A stretch of 64,000 bases of DNA from an uncultured Acidobacteriia bacterium (GTDB lineage: Bacteria > Acidobacteriota > Terriglobia > Bryobacterales > Bryobacteraceae): positions 31,387-95,386 of the forward strand of contig CAITIX010000241.1 of assembly GCA_903892565.1 (NCBI GenBank), given 5' to 3'. The notes beneath the pieces were generated by a model. The model saw nothing but the letters and a program-made list of their open reading frames with translations, ran no database searches and had not been told where the DNA came from. How positions within the stretch are numbered: the stretch's first letter is position 1; each line of letters starts with the position of its first letter. Shown piece after piece: positions 1-6,763 of this stretch. The position numbers were made by a program, and so were the translations under genes.

Positions 1-290
1 GATTTCTCCTCTTCCTCGTTAGAAGGGGTGTCCACCGAAATCGCTGATCTATCCCCGATTACGACTCCCGAGCTCCGCCACCCAGTTGGATGGCAGAACG
101 CTCGCAGGACTTAAATCCCCCAGATCCGTGGACCCAGAATGCCGGAGGACACTACAAGAAGTCGCCAAGAAGTTGTGAACAAATTGTAAACAAGGGACAT
201 ATGACGTTCGCCCCTGGTTCGGGCCCAGACACTTAGGAAGAAAGAACAAAGTAGAGGGCGAAATCCAAACGCATCAATAGCAGAAAAGCT
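1..290. other. intergenic start of window, no gene supported
   Basis: I see no convincing gene here. A 66-codon open frame on the minus strand (49-249) has no recognisable domain, no good ribosome site and an amino-acid composition typical of chance frames. The stretch at about 75-130 carries short strings reminiscent of a tRNA D-arm and anticodon arm but does not fold as a tRNA. The end of the region (about 240-290) simply leads into the 3' end of the minus-strand gene that stops at 291. Confidence 0.5.
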
Positions 291-983
291 CTACAGTTCG
301 AGATTGCCGCGATACACCATGTCCCTGAGCGCGAACTTACACTTCAACTCCAGGGGACCGACCTTGGTGACGAACGTGACTTGCTTATCGTCGAGCACAA
401 TGGGGAAAACGCGCGAGAAGTAGAAGGCGGTTCCCGGCGGCGAAAACGGCGTGCGATGCGAGAACTCCACGCGCTTCAGTTCTAGCGGATCGTCCTTCCG
501 CTCCAGGCGCGTGCGCTCTTGCAGGATTTCAAACTTGGTCTTGCGTTCCTCTTCCGAATCCTGATCGGAAGGCGCGGGGCTCGGGATGCTGCCAAACACG
601 TTGATGATGTAATACTCCGACAACGCGACCGTCGTCGCCGTATCGCCCAGCGCGGCACGAACCGGGAGCGCCGATTCCCAGCGCACCGTAGCCTGCCACT
701 TTCCTGCAAATTCCGGAATTTGCGCGTCGCCGTTGGGATTGCCGCGATTGCTTCCCCGGCGGTTCGACGTCACACGGGCCACCAGCGGTCCCGTTTGCGC
801 TTTATTGTCGATGGAGGCGTCTTTCGCCCATGGCGATTTCGTCATCAGGCGAGTGAGTTCATCCTTGGACCAATCGCCCGGCTGCTTCTGCTCCCAGAAT
901 TCGGCACCGAAGCCGCGTTCGGCTGTCACCAGCGCCGCGCCGGACATGCCCAACATCATCATCGCCCTGCGTCTGGTCATCAT
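291..983 (-). CDS. exported protein of unknown function
   Basis: 230 residues. The N-terminus (MMTRRRAMMMLGMSGAAL) has a basic arginine run followed by a short hydrophobic stretch ending near AERGFGA, so it looks like a Tat- or Sec-type export signal. The mature part contains a segment around 'GDWSKDELTRLMTKSPWAK' and a C-terminal beta-rich part ('PPGTAFYFSRVFPIVLDDK'), with no catalytic motif that I recognise. Proteins with a W-x-K-DE-L-x-R-LMTKSPWA segment after a signal sequence recur in acidobacterial genomes (general recollection, not a search). It is transcribed away from the glycosyltransferase gene at 1135, sharing a 151-bp divergent gap. Two adjacent ATG codons (983 and 980) are possible starts and neither has a strong Shine-Dalgarno. 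Confidence 0.75.
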   Translation of the reverse strand: MMTRRRAMMMLGMSGAALVTAERGFGAEFWEQKQPGDWSKDELTRLMTKSPWAKDASIDNKAQTGPLVARVTSNRRGSNRGNPNGDAQIPEFAGKWQATVRWESALPVRAALGDTATTVALSEYYIINVFGSIPSPAPSDQDSEEERKTKFEILQERTRLERKDDPLELKRVEFSHRTPFSPPGTAFYFSRVFPIVLDDKQVTFVTKVGPLELKCKFALRDMVYRGNLEL

Positions 984-1134
984 TGGTCGTTTGTCGTGTG
1001 ATCTATCACGTGCTTTGCCACTACATTATCCATTAAGTCTGTCCGCTACGATGGTTTGACGTCCTACCGGCTTGGCCCGTTACGTGCGCAAGGCTCCCGC
1101 GCGATAATAGGCGGATACCGCTCGGCTCGCCTCC

Positions 1135-2943
1135 ATGGCCATAAATCGCTCACATCTCTATCTCCTGCTGCTTCTCTTTGCCGGCGCAATCTACATCGGC
1201 TGCATGGTTTCTCCTCCCTCTTTGATGGACGATGTGGACGCCGTGCAGGCGCAGATCGCCAGCAACATGCTGACCTCGCACGACTGGGTGACGGCGCGCC
1301 TGGCGGGCGTTGCCTACATGGAGAAGGCTCCGCTCATCTATTGGCTCATCGCGATCTGCTACAAACTGTTCGGTGTTTACGATTGGGTCGCGCGCATTCC
1401 CGTCGTGCTCTCCGTTCTGCTGCTGGCCTGCGTCACCATGGCTTTCGGGAACTGGGCTTTTAAAGGACGCGCGGGGTTCTATGCCGGATTATCGGTCTCC
1501 ACCTGCGTGGGATTATTTCTCTTCACGCGCATTCAAATTCCAGACGTGATGCTCACCGCGAACATCACGCTCACGATGTGGGCCTTCCTCAGGACTATCG
1601 ACGAGCCCACCATTGACGATGCCGATCGCAATCCGCGCTGGTGGGCCTTCGTGCTAGCCGCAAGCCTCGGCGTCAGCCTGCTGTGGAAGAGCCTGATCGG
1701 CGTCGTGTTCCCGGTTGCGTCGTGCCTGTTGTATCTTGCCATCACCGGCCAGCTTTTGCAGGCGAAAGTCTGGAAACGCATTCGTCCCTTTAGCGGATTC
1801 GCCATAGTCCTGCTGATCGCCGCGCCGTGGCACATTTTAGGCACTCTGCGAAATCCTCCGTATTTCGATTTCACGATGCGCAGCGCGCCCGGAGAATATC
1901 ACGGCTTCCTGTGGTTCTATTTCATGAACGAGCAGGTGCTGCGCTTCCTGAACCTGCGCTATCCCCGCGATTACGATACCGTCCCGCGCTTGTGGTTCTG
2001 GTTGCTGCATCTGGTGTGGCTGTTCCCCTGGAGCGTGTACCTTCCGGCAATCTGCAAAGGTCCCTTCCGTCCTGTGGACCGCGCCGGAAAGACGCGCCTG
2101 CTGGCACTCTGCTGGGCCGGATTCATTCTGGTGTTCTTTACGTTTTCCACCACGCAAGAATATTATTCGATGCCCTGCTATCCGGCGCTGGCGTTGCTGC
2201 TGGGCTCGGCCATGGAAGAAGGCGGCGTGTGGATTCAGCGCGGAACACGCGTATTGTCGGGAATTCTCGCGCTCGCGGCGCTCGCGTGCTTCGGGCTCTG
2301 GTTCGCGGTGAAGAATCTCCCAACGCCCGGCGATATTTCCGTCGCGCTCAGCCAGCATCCCAGCGCGTACACGTTGTCGCTCGGGCATATGGGAGATCTC
2401 ACGATTCCCGCCTTTGCCTACTTACGCGCGCCCTTGCTGCTCGCAGGCGTCGCCTGCCTGATCGGCGCCTTGGGGACCATGCGAGCCATCGGCCATCGGG
2501 CTTTCCTATCCGCAGCCTTGATGGCGGTGCTCTTTTTCCAGGCCGCCAGAATGGCTCTCGTGGTGTTCGATCCTTACATGTCCTCGCGGCCCCTGGCGGA
2601 CGCGCTCCTGCATGCGCCCAAGGGCCGCTTGATTATCGACCATCACTACTACACGTTTTCTTCCGTCATCTTCTACGTAGATCCCGTGTATCCCGAACGG
2701 GACACGCTCTTGCTCAACGGCCGCATCGATAATCTGATCTACGGCTCCTATGCGCCCGACGCGCCGAAAGTATTCATCGACGACGCGCAGTGGAAAGATC
2801 GCTGGTACGGCGCGGATCGCTACTATCTGGTCGCGACCACCGAAGGGATGCTGCGCCTGCAACAACTGGGCGCAAGCGACCACTTAGTGACCGTCGCGGC
2901 AAGCGGGGGCAAAGTCCTGCTGACGAATCATCCGCTTCCGTAA
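1135..2943 (+). CDS. GT39/ArnT-like membrane glycosyltransferase
   Basis: 602 residues with about a dozen hydrophobic segments. It fits the PMT_2/ArnT fold (glycosyltransferase family 39), which transfers a sugar from a polyprenyl-phosphate donor to an acceptor on the outer face of the inner membrane. The N-terminal periplasmic loop has the acidic pair expected for catalysis ('PPSLMDDVDAVQA', about residues 27-39), followed by 'YMEKAPLIYWLI', the usual E-x-P-L-x-Y-W motif after the first loop. The C-terminal third is a soluble domain starting near residue 480. The acceptor (lipid A, protein or other glycan) cannot be told from sequence. The ATG has no strong Shine-Dalgarno and follows a GC-rich leader. 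The gene is convergent with the TPR gene, separated by a single base (stop at 2943, opposite stop at 2945). Confidence 0.85.
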   Translation: MAINRSHLYLLLLLFAGAIYIGCMVSPPSLMDDVDAVQAQIASNMLTSHDWVTARLAGVAYMEKAPLIYWLIAICYKLFGVYDWVARIPVVLSVLLLACVTMAFGNWAFKGRAGFYAGLSVSTCVGLFLFTRIQIPDVMLTANITLTMWAFLRTIDEPTIDDADRNPRWWAFVLAASLGVSLLWKSLIGVVFPVASCLLYLAITGQLLQAKVWKRIRPFSGFAIVLLIAAPWHILGTLRNPPYFDFTMRSAPGEYHGFLWFYFMNEQVLRFLNLRYPRDYDTVPRLWFWLLHLVWLFPWSVYLPAICKGPFRPVDRAGKTRLLALCWAGFILVFFTFSTTQEYYSMPCYPALALLLGSAMEEGGVWIQRGTRVLSGILALAALACFGLWFAVKNLPTPGDISVALSQHPSAYTLSLGHMGDLTIPAFAYLRAPLLLAGVACLIGALGTMRAIGHRAFLSAALMAVLFFQAARMALVVFDPYMSSRPLADALLHAPKGRLIIDHHYYTFSSVIFYVDPVYPERDTLLLNGRIDNLIYGSYAPDAPKVFIDDAQWKDRWYGADRYYLVATTEGMLRLQQLGASDHLVTVAASGGKVLLTNHPLP

Positions 2944-2944
2944 G

Positions 2945-3796
2945 CTATTGGGCTTGTAGTCTGCGCAACAGCGCTTCGGCTTCACGCTTCGGAGGATCGT
3001 CGGGACTGACGTCGGCTTTCAAATATCCATCCAGCAAACGCCGAGCACGTTCCGGTTCCCGGTGATGCTCCACGTAAAACTTGCCGTGGTCGAAGGCCAG
3101 GCGGCGGTCGCCGGACCAGTGCGCTTCCGCCTGCACGAATGTCGCTTCACTTTCATCCAAGCGTCCGAGCTTCGCCTGATAACGCGCCACGTCGAGCGCG
3201 CGACCCAAGTCGCCGGGCGCGAGCTCCCAAGCCTTTTTCAGATGCGCCAGCGCCTCGGGAAATTGCTTCTTGTGATCGGCCAGCAGAGCCAGTTCGTGCT
3301 GATATTCGTCGGGACGATCGCGCTCGAAGCGCCGCGCGATGGCTTCGGCTTTGTCGATTCCGCCGCCGAGAAATCCCGGTGCGCCCAGGTAATAATCGAA
3401 CAGATCGTTCACTGCGTCAATATCGTTGGGGGCAAGCGATACGGCTGCTTCCAATTCCTGGCGCGCTTTGCCTGCACGCCCAGGAGCGGCGAAAACATTC
3501 GCGTTTTCCGCACGACGTCCATAAGCGCGCCCGAGCCACAAGTGATACTCGGCCACATTGGGCGCAAGGTCGCGCGCCTTTTCGAGAAACTGCGTGGCCT
3601 TATCGAAGTTCTCCAGCATGAAGTAGTTCTTGCCGGTGAGCGCGAACGTGGCGGCGTCGGGCGCGGGATCTTTTTCCAATACGGAAAGCGCCGCGCGATA
3701 GTCCGTCTTCTGATAAAGGCGCTGCGCGCGTTCGACAAATTCCCGGGAAGCGTGGAGAGCGCGAATCGCAAACAGAAACACCAGCAGCGTGCGCAT
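2945..3796 (-). CDS. exported TPR-repeat protein
   Basis: 283 residues. The first ~17 residues (MRTLLVFLFAIRALHAS) are a probable signal peptide. The remainder is helical with several tetratricopeptide-like units, for example 'ATFALTGKNYFMLENFDKA' and 'AEYHLWLGRAYG', with the usual small/aromatic spacing. Such proteins serve as protein-protein scaffolds in the periplasm, and no enzymatic motif is present. It lies 61 bp downstream of the lipase gene on the same strand and may be co-transcribed. On the minus strand a TATACT hexamer sits about 33 nt before the ATG, so the gene may also have its own promoter. Start chosen because the signal peptide begins there. Confidence 0.75.
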   Translation of the reverse strand: MRTLLVFLFAIRALHASREFVERAQRLYQKTDYRAALSVLEKDPAPDAATFALTGKNYFMLENFDKATQFLEKARDLAPNVAEYHLWLGRAYGRRAENANVFAAPGRAGKARQELEAAVSLAPNDIDAVNDLFDYYLGAPGFLGGGIDKAEAIARRFERDRPDEYQHELALLADHKKQFPEALAHLKKAWELAPGDLGRALDVARYQAKLGRLDESEATFVQAEAHWSGDRRLAFDHGKFYVEHHREPERARRLLDGYLKADVSPDDPPKREAEALLRRLQAQ

Positions 3797-3857
3797 GCGG
3801 AAGAGGCCGAAAATGTTCCGGCGCCTTCAGTATAACGGCAGTGTGATCGAACCTCGG

Positions 3858-4736
3858 TTAAGCCTGCGGCTGCTGCGCCGGGCTCTGCGTAACTTGATCC
3901 ATGGGAGGCAGGCCCACTGTGATGCAATCGCCGCTCGGAGGATTTCCAGCGACGCCGCAAGCTTGCTCCATCAGCCAGATGTAGCTGGTCAGATGGTGCA
4001 TGCACGCAATGGTTGGCCGGATCGCGCCGCGCGGACTATTCAGTTCGTACTTGGTGTTCACGTGTTCATAAGGCAGCGGCAGCATCGGAGGCAAGTGCGT
4101 CACAAGATCCTGCCGATTCGCGATGCGATAGCTACGGGGAACCGCGGCATCCAAGGCCTCCGCGAACAAAGGATTGCCCACCCGCGGGCTGGCAAAGGTG
4201 TACAGCGAAGGATCCTTACAGGGCGTATGCAATGCCGTATCCAGCGCCACGAGCGTCGCCAATGCAGCTCCCAGGCTGTGGCCGCAAATGGTCACGGCCG
4301 TGACGCCGCCATCGGCCAAACGTTTTCCAATCGCCTCGCGCACCAGTGCCGACGTTACCGCTTTACCAACGCGCAAGCTTTTGTAGATCGACGTAAAACC
4401 ATCTTCCGTGAGTCCCTTCGACCCGGGGATGGGCGACGGCACGAGCAGGCAGGCCCCGTCGTGGATCCATTCCAGGATGGTGGCCGTTCCACGGAGGCAC
4501 GCCACCAGTTCGCCGGAGGCAGACAACGCCAGGAATCCGAAGGACCGCACGTCTCCCCGATGCGGATCCATCGCCGTCGCGAGCTCATTCGCATACATGG
4601 TTTCCAGGTATCGATATCCGACGCTCGCCAGCGCCGATGTAAGCTGCGCGTTATCGCAATTCGGGGGAGTACTTTCGGACAACTGCACCAGCTTCGCGTA
4701 GTGGATGGCGGAATTCCAATTGAGAGACGGCATCAT
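3858..4736 (-). CDS. class 3 lipase family protein
   Basis: 292 residues. The nucleophile elbow GHSLG (Ser154) follows the hydrophobic strand 'VTAVTIC', and the upstream 'VACLRGT' and downstream 'YTFASPRVGNP' segments are typical of the fungal-type Lipase_3 fold. 'FASPRVGNPLFA' and 'RIANRQDLVTHLPP' carry the expected catalytic-Asp region ('NRQDLV'), and the His is probably in 'YEHVNTKYEL' or 'CMHHLTSY'. There is no signal peptide, so a cytoplasmic location or non-classical export is likely. The natural substrate is unknown; triacylglycerol or other esters are the family default. Two ATG codons (4736, 4733) are adjacent. It is divergent from the cytochrome gene. Confidence 0.85.
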   Translation of the reverse strand: MMPSLNWNSAIHYAKLVQLSESTPPNCDNAQLTSALASVGYRYLETMYANELATAMDPHRGDVRSFGFLALSASGELVACLRGTATILEWIHDGACLLVPSPIPGSKGLTEDGFTSIYKSLRVGKAVTSALVREAIGKRLADGGVTAVTICGHSLGAALATLVALDTALHTPCKDPSLYTFASPRVGNPLFAEALDAAVPRSYRIANRQDLVTHLPPMLPLPYEHVNTKYELNSPRGAIRPTIACMHHLTSYIWLMEQACGVAGNPPSGDCITVGLPPMDQVTQSPAQQPQA

Positions 4737-4893
4737 GGCTACATTTGGATCTTTGGCGATAGATGCGCTGTATATCGAAGTTCAACTGCGGAACCCGTTT
4801 ATAGGAGAGAAGTTGGCGTTGCCCTTCCGCGAGTGATTGGCGCATGCGACCATGCCCGAAATAAGATTGCCAGTCTGCGCTACTATGTTTCTG

Positions 4894-5652
4894 ATGACAA
4901 ATTGGCGACGAGTACAAATCGCGGTTTTGATTTCCCTGACTCTGACGGCGGGCAGTGCGTTCGCCCAACCGGCCCAGAAGAAAGGCCCTCCGGCCGCACC
5001 GAAAAACCTGAAACTACTGCCGGCGGCAAATCTCCGCGACGTGATGGAAGGCTTCAACAAGTCGCTCGGCGTGCAGTGCGTCTACTGCCACGTGCAGGGC
5101 GATATGGCGAGCGATGAGAATCCGAAAAAGGCCATCGCGCGTAACATGATCGCGCTGGTGCGCAAGGTGGAACCGTTCTTCCCGACCGGTGGCGCTACAT
5201 TTCCGGGCGGCTATCACGAAGTGGATTGCCTCACTTGCCACCAGGGCAAGACAAAACCTGAGACGACGACCACGTACTACTTCATCAATAAGCGCGAGGC
5301 GACAACTCCTCCGACGGATAACGACAAAGGCGTAAATCTGAAGGTCCTGCCCGCCGATTGGCCGGTGCACGGCGCCCACTCCATCATGGAAGACTTCCGC
5401 GACGCCCTGCATGTGGACTGCGGATTCTGCCACGGCGGCCCCGGCGGCTTCGCCAACGATGCCAATCCGCGCAAGGACATCAGTCGCAAGATGATCGAGA
5501 TGACCCGCCTGATCAACGCCGAATTCCCGGGCACGGGACGTTATCCGGAAGGCAATAAGGCCGTGACGTGTTTCACATGCCATGCGGGAAGTCCTCATCC
5601 GCAGGCCTTGGCCAATATTCGTTACGAAGGTCCGATTCCGCCGGTCCAGTAA
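4894..5652 (+). CDS. c-type cytochrome with four haem motifs (CytoC_RC-like)
   Basis: 252 residues. A signal peptide (MTNWRRVQIAVLISLTL... cleaved after AFAQ) is followed by four CxxCH haem-binding motifs: CVYCH, CLTCH, CGFCH and CFTCH. The repeated 'LKLLPAANLRDVMEGFNKSLGVQC' / 'LKVLPADWPVHGAHSIMEDFRDALHVDC' architecture with 'NP+KxIxRxMI' after each pair matches the photosynthetic-reaction-centre cytochrome c subunit family (CytoC_RC), which acidobacteria carry without any reaction centre. It is inferred to be a periplasmic electron carrier of unknown partner. No Shine-Dalgarno is visible. A TACTAT hexamer lies 7 nt before the ATG at 4894, fitting a leaderless transcript, and it overlaps the alternative ATG at 4885. 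A strong terminator follows. Confidence 0.88.
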   Translation: MTNWRRVQIAVLISLTLTAGSAFAQPAQKKGPPAAPKNLKLLPAANLRDVMEGFNKSLGVQCVYCHVQGDMASDENPKKAIARNMIALVRKVEPFFPTGGATFPGGYHEVDCLTCHQGKTKPETTTTYYFINKREATTPPTDNDKGVNLKVLPADWPVHGAHSIMEDFRDALHVDCGFCHGGPGGFANDANPRKDISRKMIEMTRLINAEFPGTGRYPEGNKAVTCFTCHAGSPHPQALANIRYEGPIPPVQ

Positions 5653-5688
5653 GAGCGTCGACGGAAGACGAATCTTTTGGAACAAAGG

Positions 5689-5716
5689 GCCCCCTGCGAG
5701 AGCACGGGGCTTTTTT
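5689..5716 (+). terminator. rho-independent terminator of the cytochrome gene
   Basis: Stem GCCCC / GGGGC, one C-C mismatch, then TGC / GCA closing a GAGA tetraloop, directly followed by six T residues (5711-5716). It lies 37 bp after the stop codon of the four-haem cytochrome gene and is the clearest intrinsic terminator in the window. Confidence 0.9.
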
Positions 5717-5739
5717 GCGTTCACAGTTCGATGCGCGGC

Positions 5740-5850
5740 AACGATGTCTAGTAACGATGTGTAGTAATAACGATGACGTGCTGGTTTAGGCCGTAATCCC
5801 CGCGCCTCCGCGGCCGTCTACGAATATGAGGTCCGCGAATATGCGGTCCA
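5740..5850. repeat. two short tandem repeats upstream of the DUF6152 gene
   Basis: First array: a 13-bp unit AACGATGTSTAGT at 5740-5752 and 5753-5765, with a partial third copy (AACGATGA) at about 5769. Second array: a 15-bp unit CGAATATGMGGTCCR at 5821-5835 and 5836-5850, ending just before the ribosome site of the next gene. The second array is positioned like an operator pair, or it may simply be replication slippage. No other copies were noticed in the window. Confidence 0.6.
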
Positions 5851-5863
5851 CAAAGGAGCGCAT

Positions 5864-6274
5864 GTGAAACCAGCCATCTCCGTGCTTGTATTAGGAGCCC
5901 TCGCCATCGCGACGCCGCTTTCGGCGCACCACTCCTTCGCCGCAGCCTACCTCGAAGACCAGAGCGTCAAACTAGACGGCAAGGTGACGGCGTTCCTCTA
6001 CCGGAATCCTCATTCGTTCGTGGAGATGGAGACGGTGGACGCGCAGGGAATCGCCACAAAGTGGGTAGCGGAATGGTTCAGTTCCGGACGGCTTGCTCGC
6101 GTCAATATCGAGCCTGAAACGTTCCAGCCTGGAGATCGCGTGATCATCACCGGCGCTCCAGGCCGCGACGCTCACGATCACCGCGTTCACTTGAAGACCA
6201 TCGACCGGCCTGCCGATGGATTGCACTTCGACAGGATGGCTCGTAACGGCGGAACGAACAGGGGCCGACGCTAG
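5864..6274 (+). CDS. exported DUF6152-like protein
   Basis: 136 residues. A signal peptide (MKPAISVLVLGALAIATPLSA) is followed at once by the family hallmark HHSF (residues 22-25), then 'VKLDGKVTAFLYRNPHSFVEMETVDAQG', 'KWVAEW', 'RVNIEPETFQPGDRVIITGAPGRD', a small OB-like beta barrel known as DUF6152. Function is unknown. The family is exported and common in acidobacteria and proteobacteria. The start is GTG at 5864, with AAGGAG five bases upstream, which decides it. The TAG stop lies inside the CTAG end of the palindromic element that begins at 6271, so the element boundary and the gene end coincide. Confidence 0.85.
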   Translation: MKPAISVLVLGALAIATPLSAHHSFAAAYLEDQSVKLDGKVTAFLYRNPHSFVEMETVDAQGIATKWVAEWFSSGRLARVNIEPETFQPGDRVIITGAPGRDAHDHRVHLKTIDRPADGLHFDRMARNGGTNRGRR

Positions 6275-6425
6275 GGATCTATCGCAAAGAAACCGTTATC
6301 ATTCGGTCCGCTCCCTGACGGTCGCCGTTCGGTGCTGAACACTGGCGCCCTTCACAAAACTAGCACCGAACCCCGACTGTAAAGGAGGGGACATAAGTAA
6401 CAATCTCGTCGCGACACGCTACTAG
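6271..6425. repeat. REPIN-like palindromic element, copy 1
   Basis: About 155 bp beginning and ending in CTAG. Two inverted arms (6308-6336 and 6362-6390) match at 23 of 29 positions when one is reverse-complemented. Both carry the core TTCGGTGCT / AGCACCGAA plus GGTCG and CTCC blocks. Outer flanks are also inverted: TCGCAAAG on the left, GCGACACGCTACTAG on the right. A second, closely similar element lies at 16481-16634 in the opposite orientation. This is the layout of two REP sequences forming a REPIN, or of a small MITE. No transposase (RAYT) is in the window. Confidence 0.8.
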
Positions 6426-6467
6426 GCGCTTGCGGGACTTTCGTTCACGCTAGTTCTTCCGCTGCCG

Positions 6468-6656
6468 TTAAACCATATGCCGTAGCATGGCTTGCATCAC
6501 GGCCACGAACAGCCCGACCGCGGCTGCCAGAGAATGCCCCTTCAGGCGTTCCGGAATTTCCCTCGAACTCTTGACGGCAAACTGGGCGCCACAGGCTTCA
6601 CAGTAGGAAACGCTCGCGTCGCGGCGGGAATGGCATTCTTGGCAATACGTCCACAT
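6468..6656 (-). CDS. small zinc-ribbon membrane protein
   Basis: 62 residues. The N-terminal half is a zinc ribbon with two Cys pairs (YCQEC ... YCEAC, residues 4-23). The C-terminal half ends in a hydrophobic segment 'SLAAAVGLFVAVMQAML' that could anchor it in the membrane. Start placed at the ATG at 6656 (MWTYCQEC), because the longer frame would begin inside the strong hairpin at 6683-6733. No specific function can be assigned. Such stand-alone ribbons often bind nucleic acids or other proteins. It lies downstream of the metallo-beta-lactamase fusion gene on the same strand. Confidence 0.6.
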   Translation of the reverse strand: MWTYCQECHSRRDASVSYCEACGAQFAVKSSREIPERLKGHSLAAAVGLFVAVMQAMLRHMV

Positions 6657-6682
6657 GAGTAGACTATTCCAAAAACACGAAA

Positions 6683-6733
6683 GGGCGGGAAGGATCTCCA
6701 GTACCGATTTTAGTACTGGACCCTTCACCGCCC
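6683..6733 (-). terminator. long intergenic hairpin after the MBL fusion gene
   Basis: A three-part stem: GGGCGG / CCGCCC, then GAAGG / CCTTC after a bulged A, then CCAGTAC / GTACTGG closing an 8-nt loop. It lies 30-81 bp downstream of the stop of the minus-strand gene ending at 6764 and ahead of the small zinc-ribbon gene. It is GC-rich, and the minus-strand 3' side is followed by TTTCGTG, not a clean T-run, so it may act as an attenuating or mRNA-stabilising hairpin as well as a terminator. Confidence 0.55.
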
Positions 6734-6763
6734 TATGGTTCTAAAACTTGCGAAACGGTGGTA

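Noticed and set aside
75..130. tRNA-like string resembling a D-arm and a Leu anticodon arm (AGTTGG..., GGACTTAAATCC)
   Set aside because: No T-arm GGTTCGA block, the anticodon loop is one base short, and acceptor and D stems do not pair.
49..249. 66-codon minus-strand open frame
   Set aside because: No ribosome site, no domain and no signal peptide; composition of a chance frame in a non-coding edge region.
3789..5117. Plus-strand open frame spanning the lipase gene and the cytochrome 5' end
   Set aside because: Crosses two well-supported genes in other frames, Arg-rich and without domains.
6657..6728. N-terminal extension of the small zinc-ribbon protein (MKGPVLKSVLEIL...)
   Set aside because: It would start inside the strong intergenic hairpin and carries no conserved features; the ATG at 6656 directly precedes the zinc ribbon.
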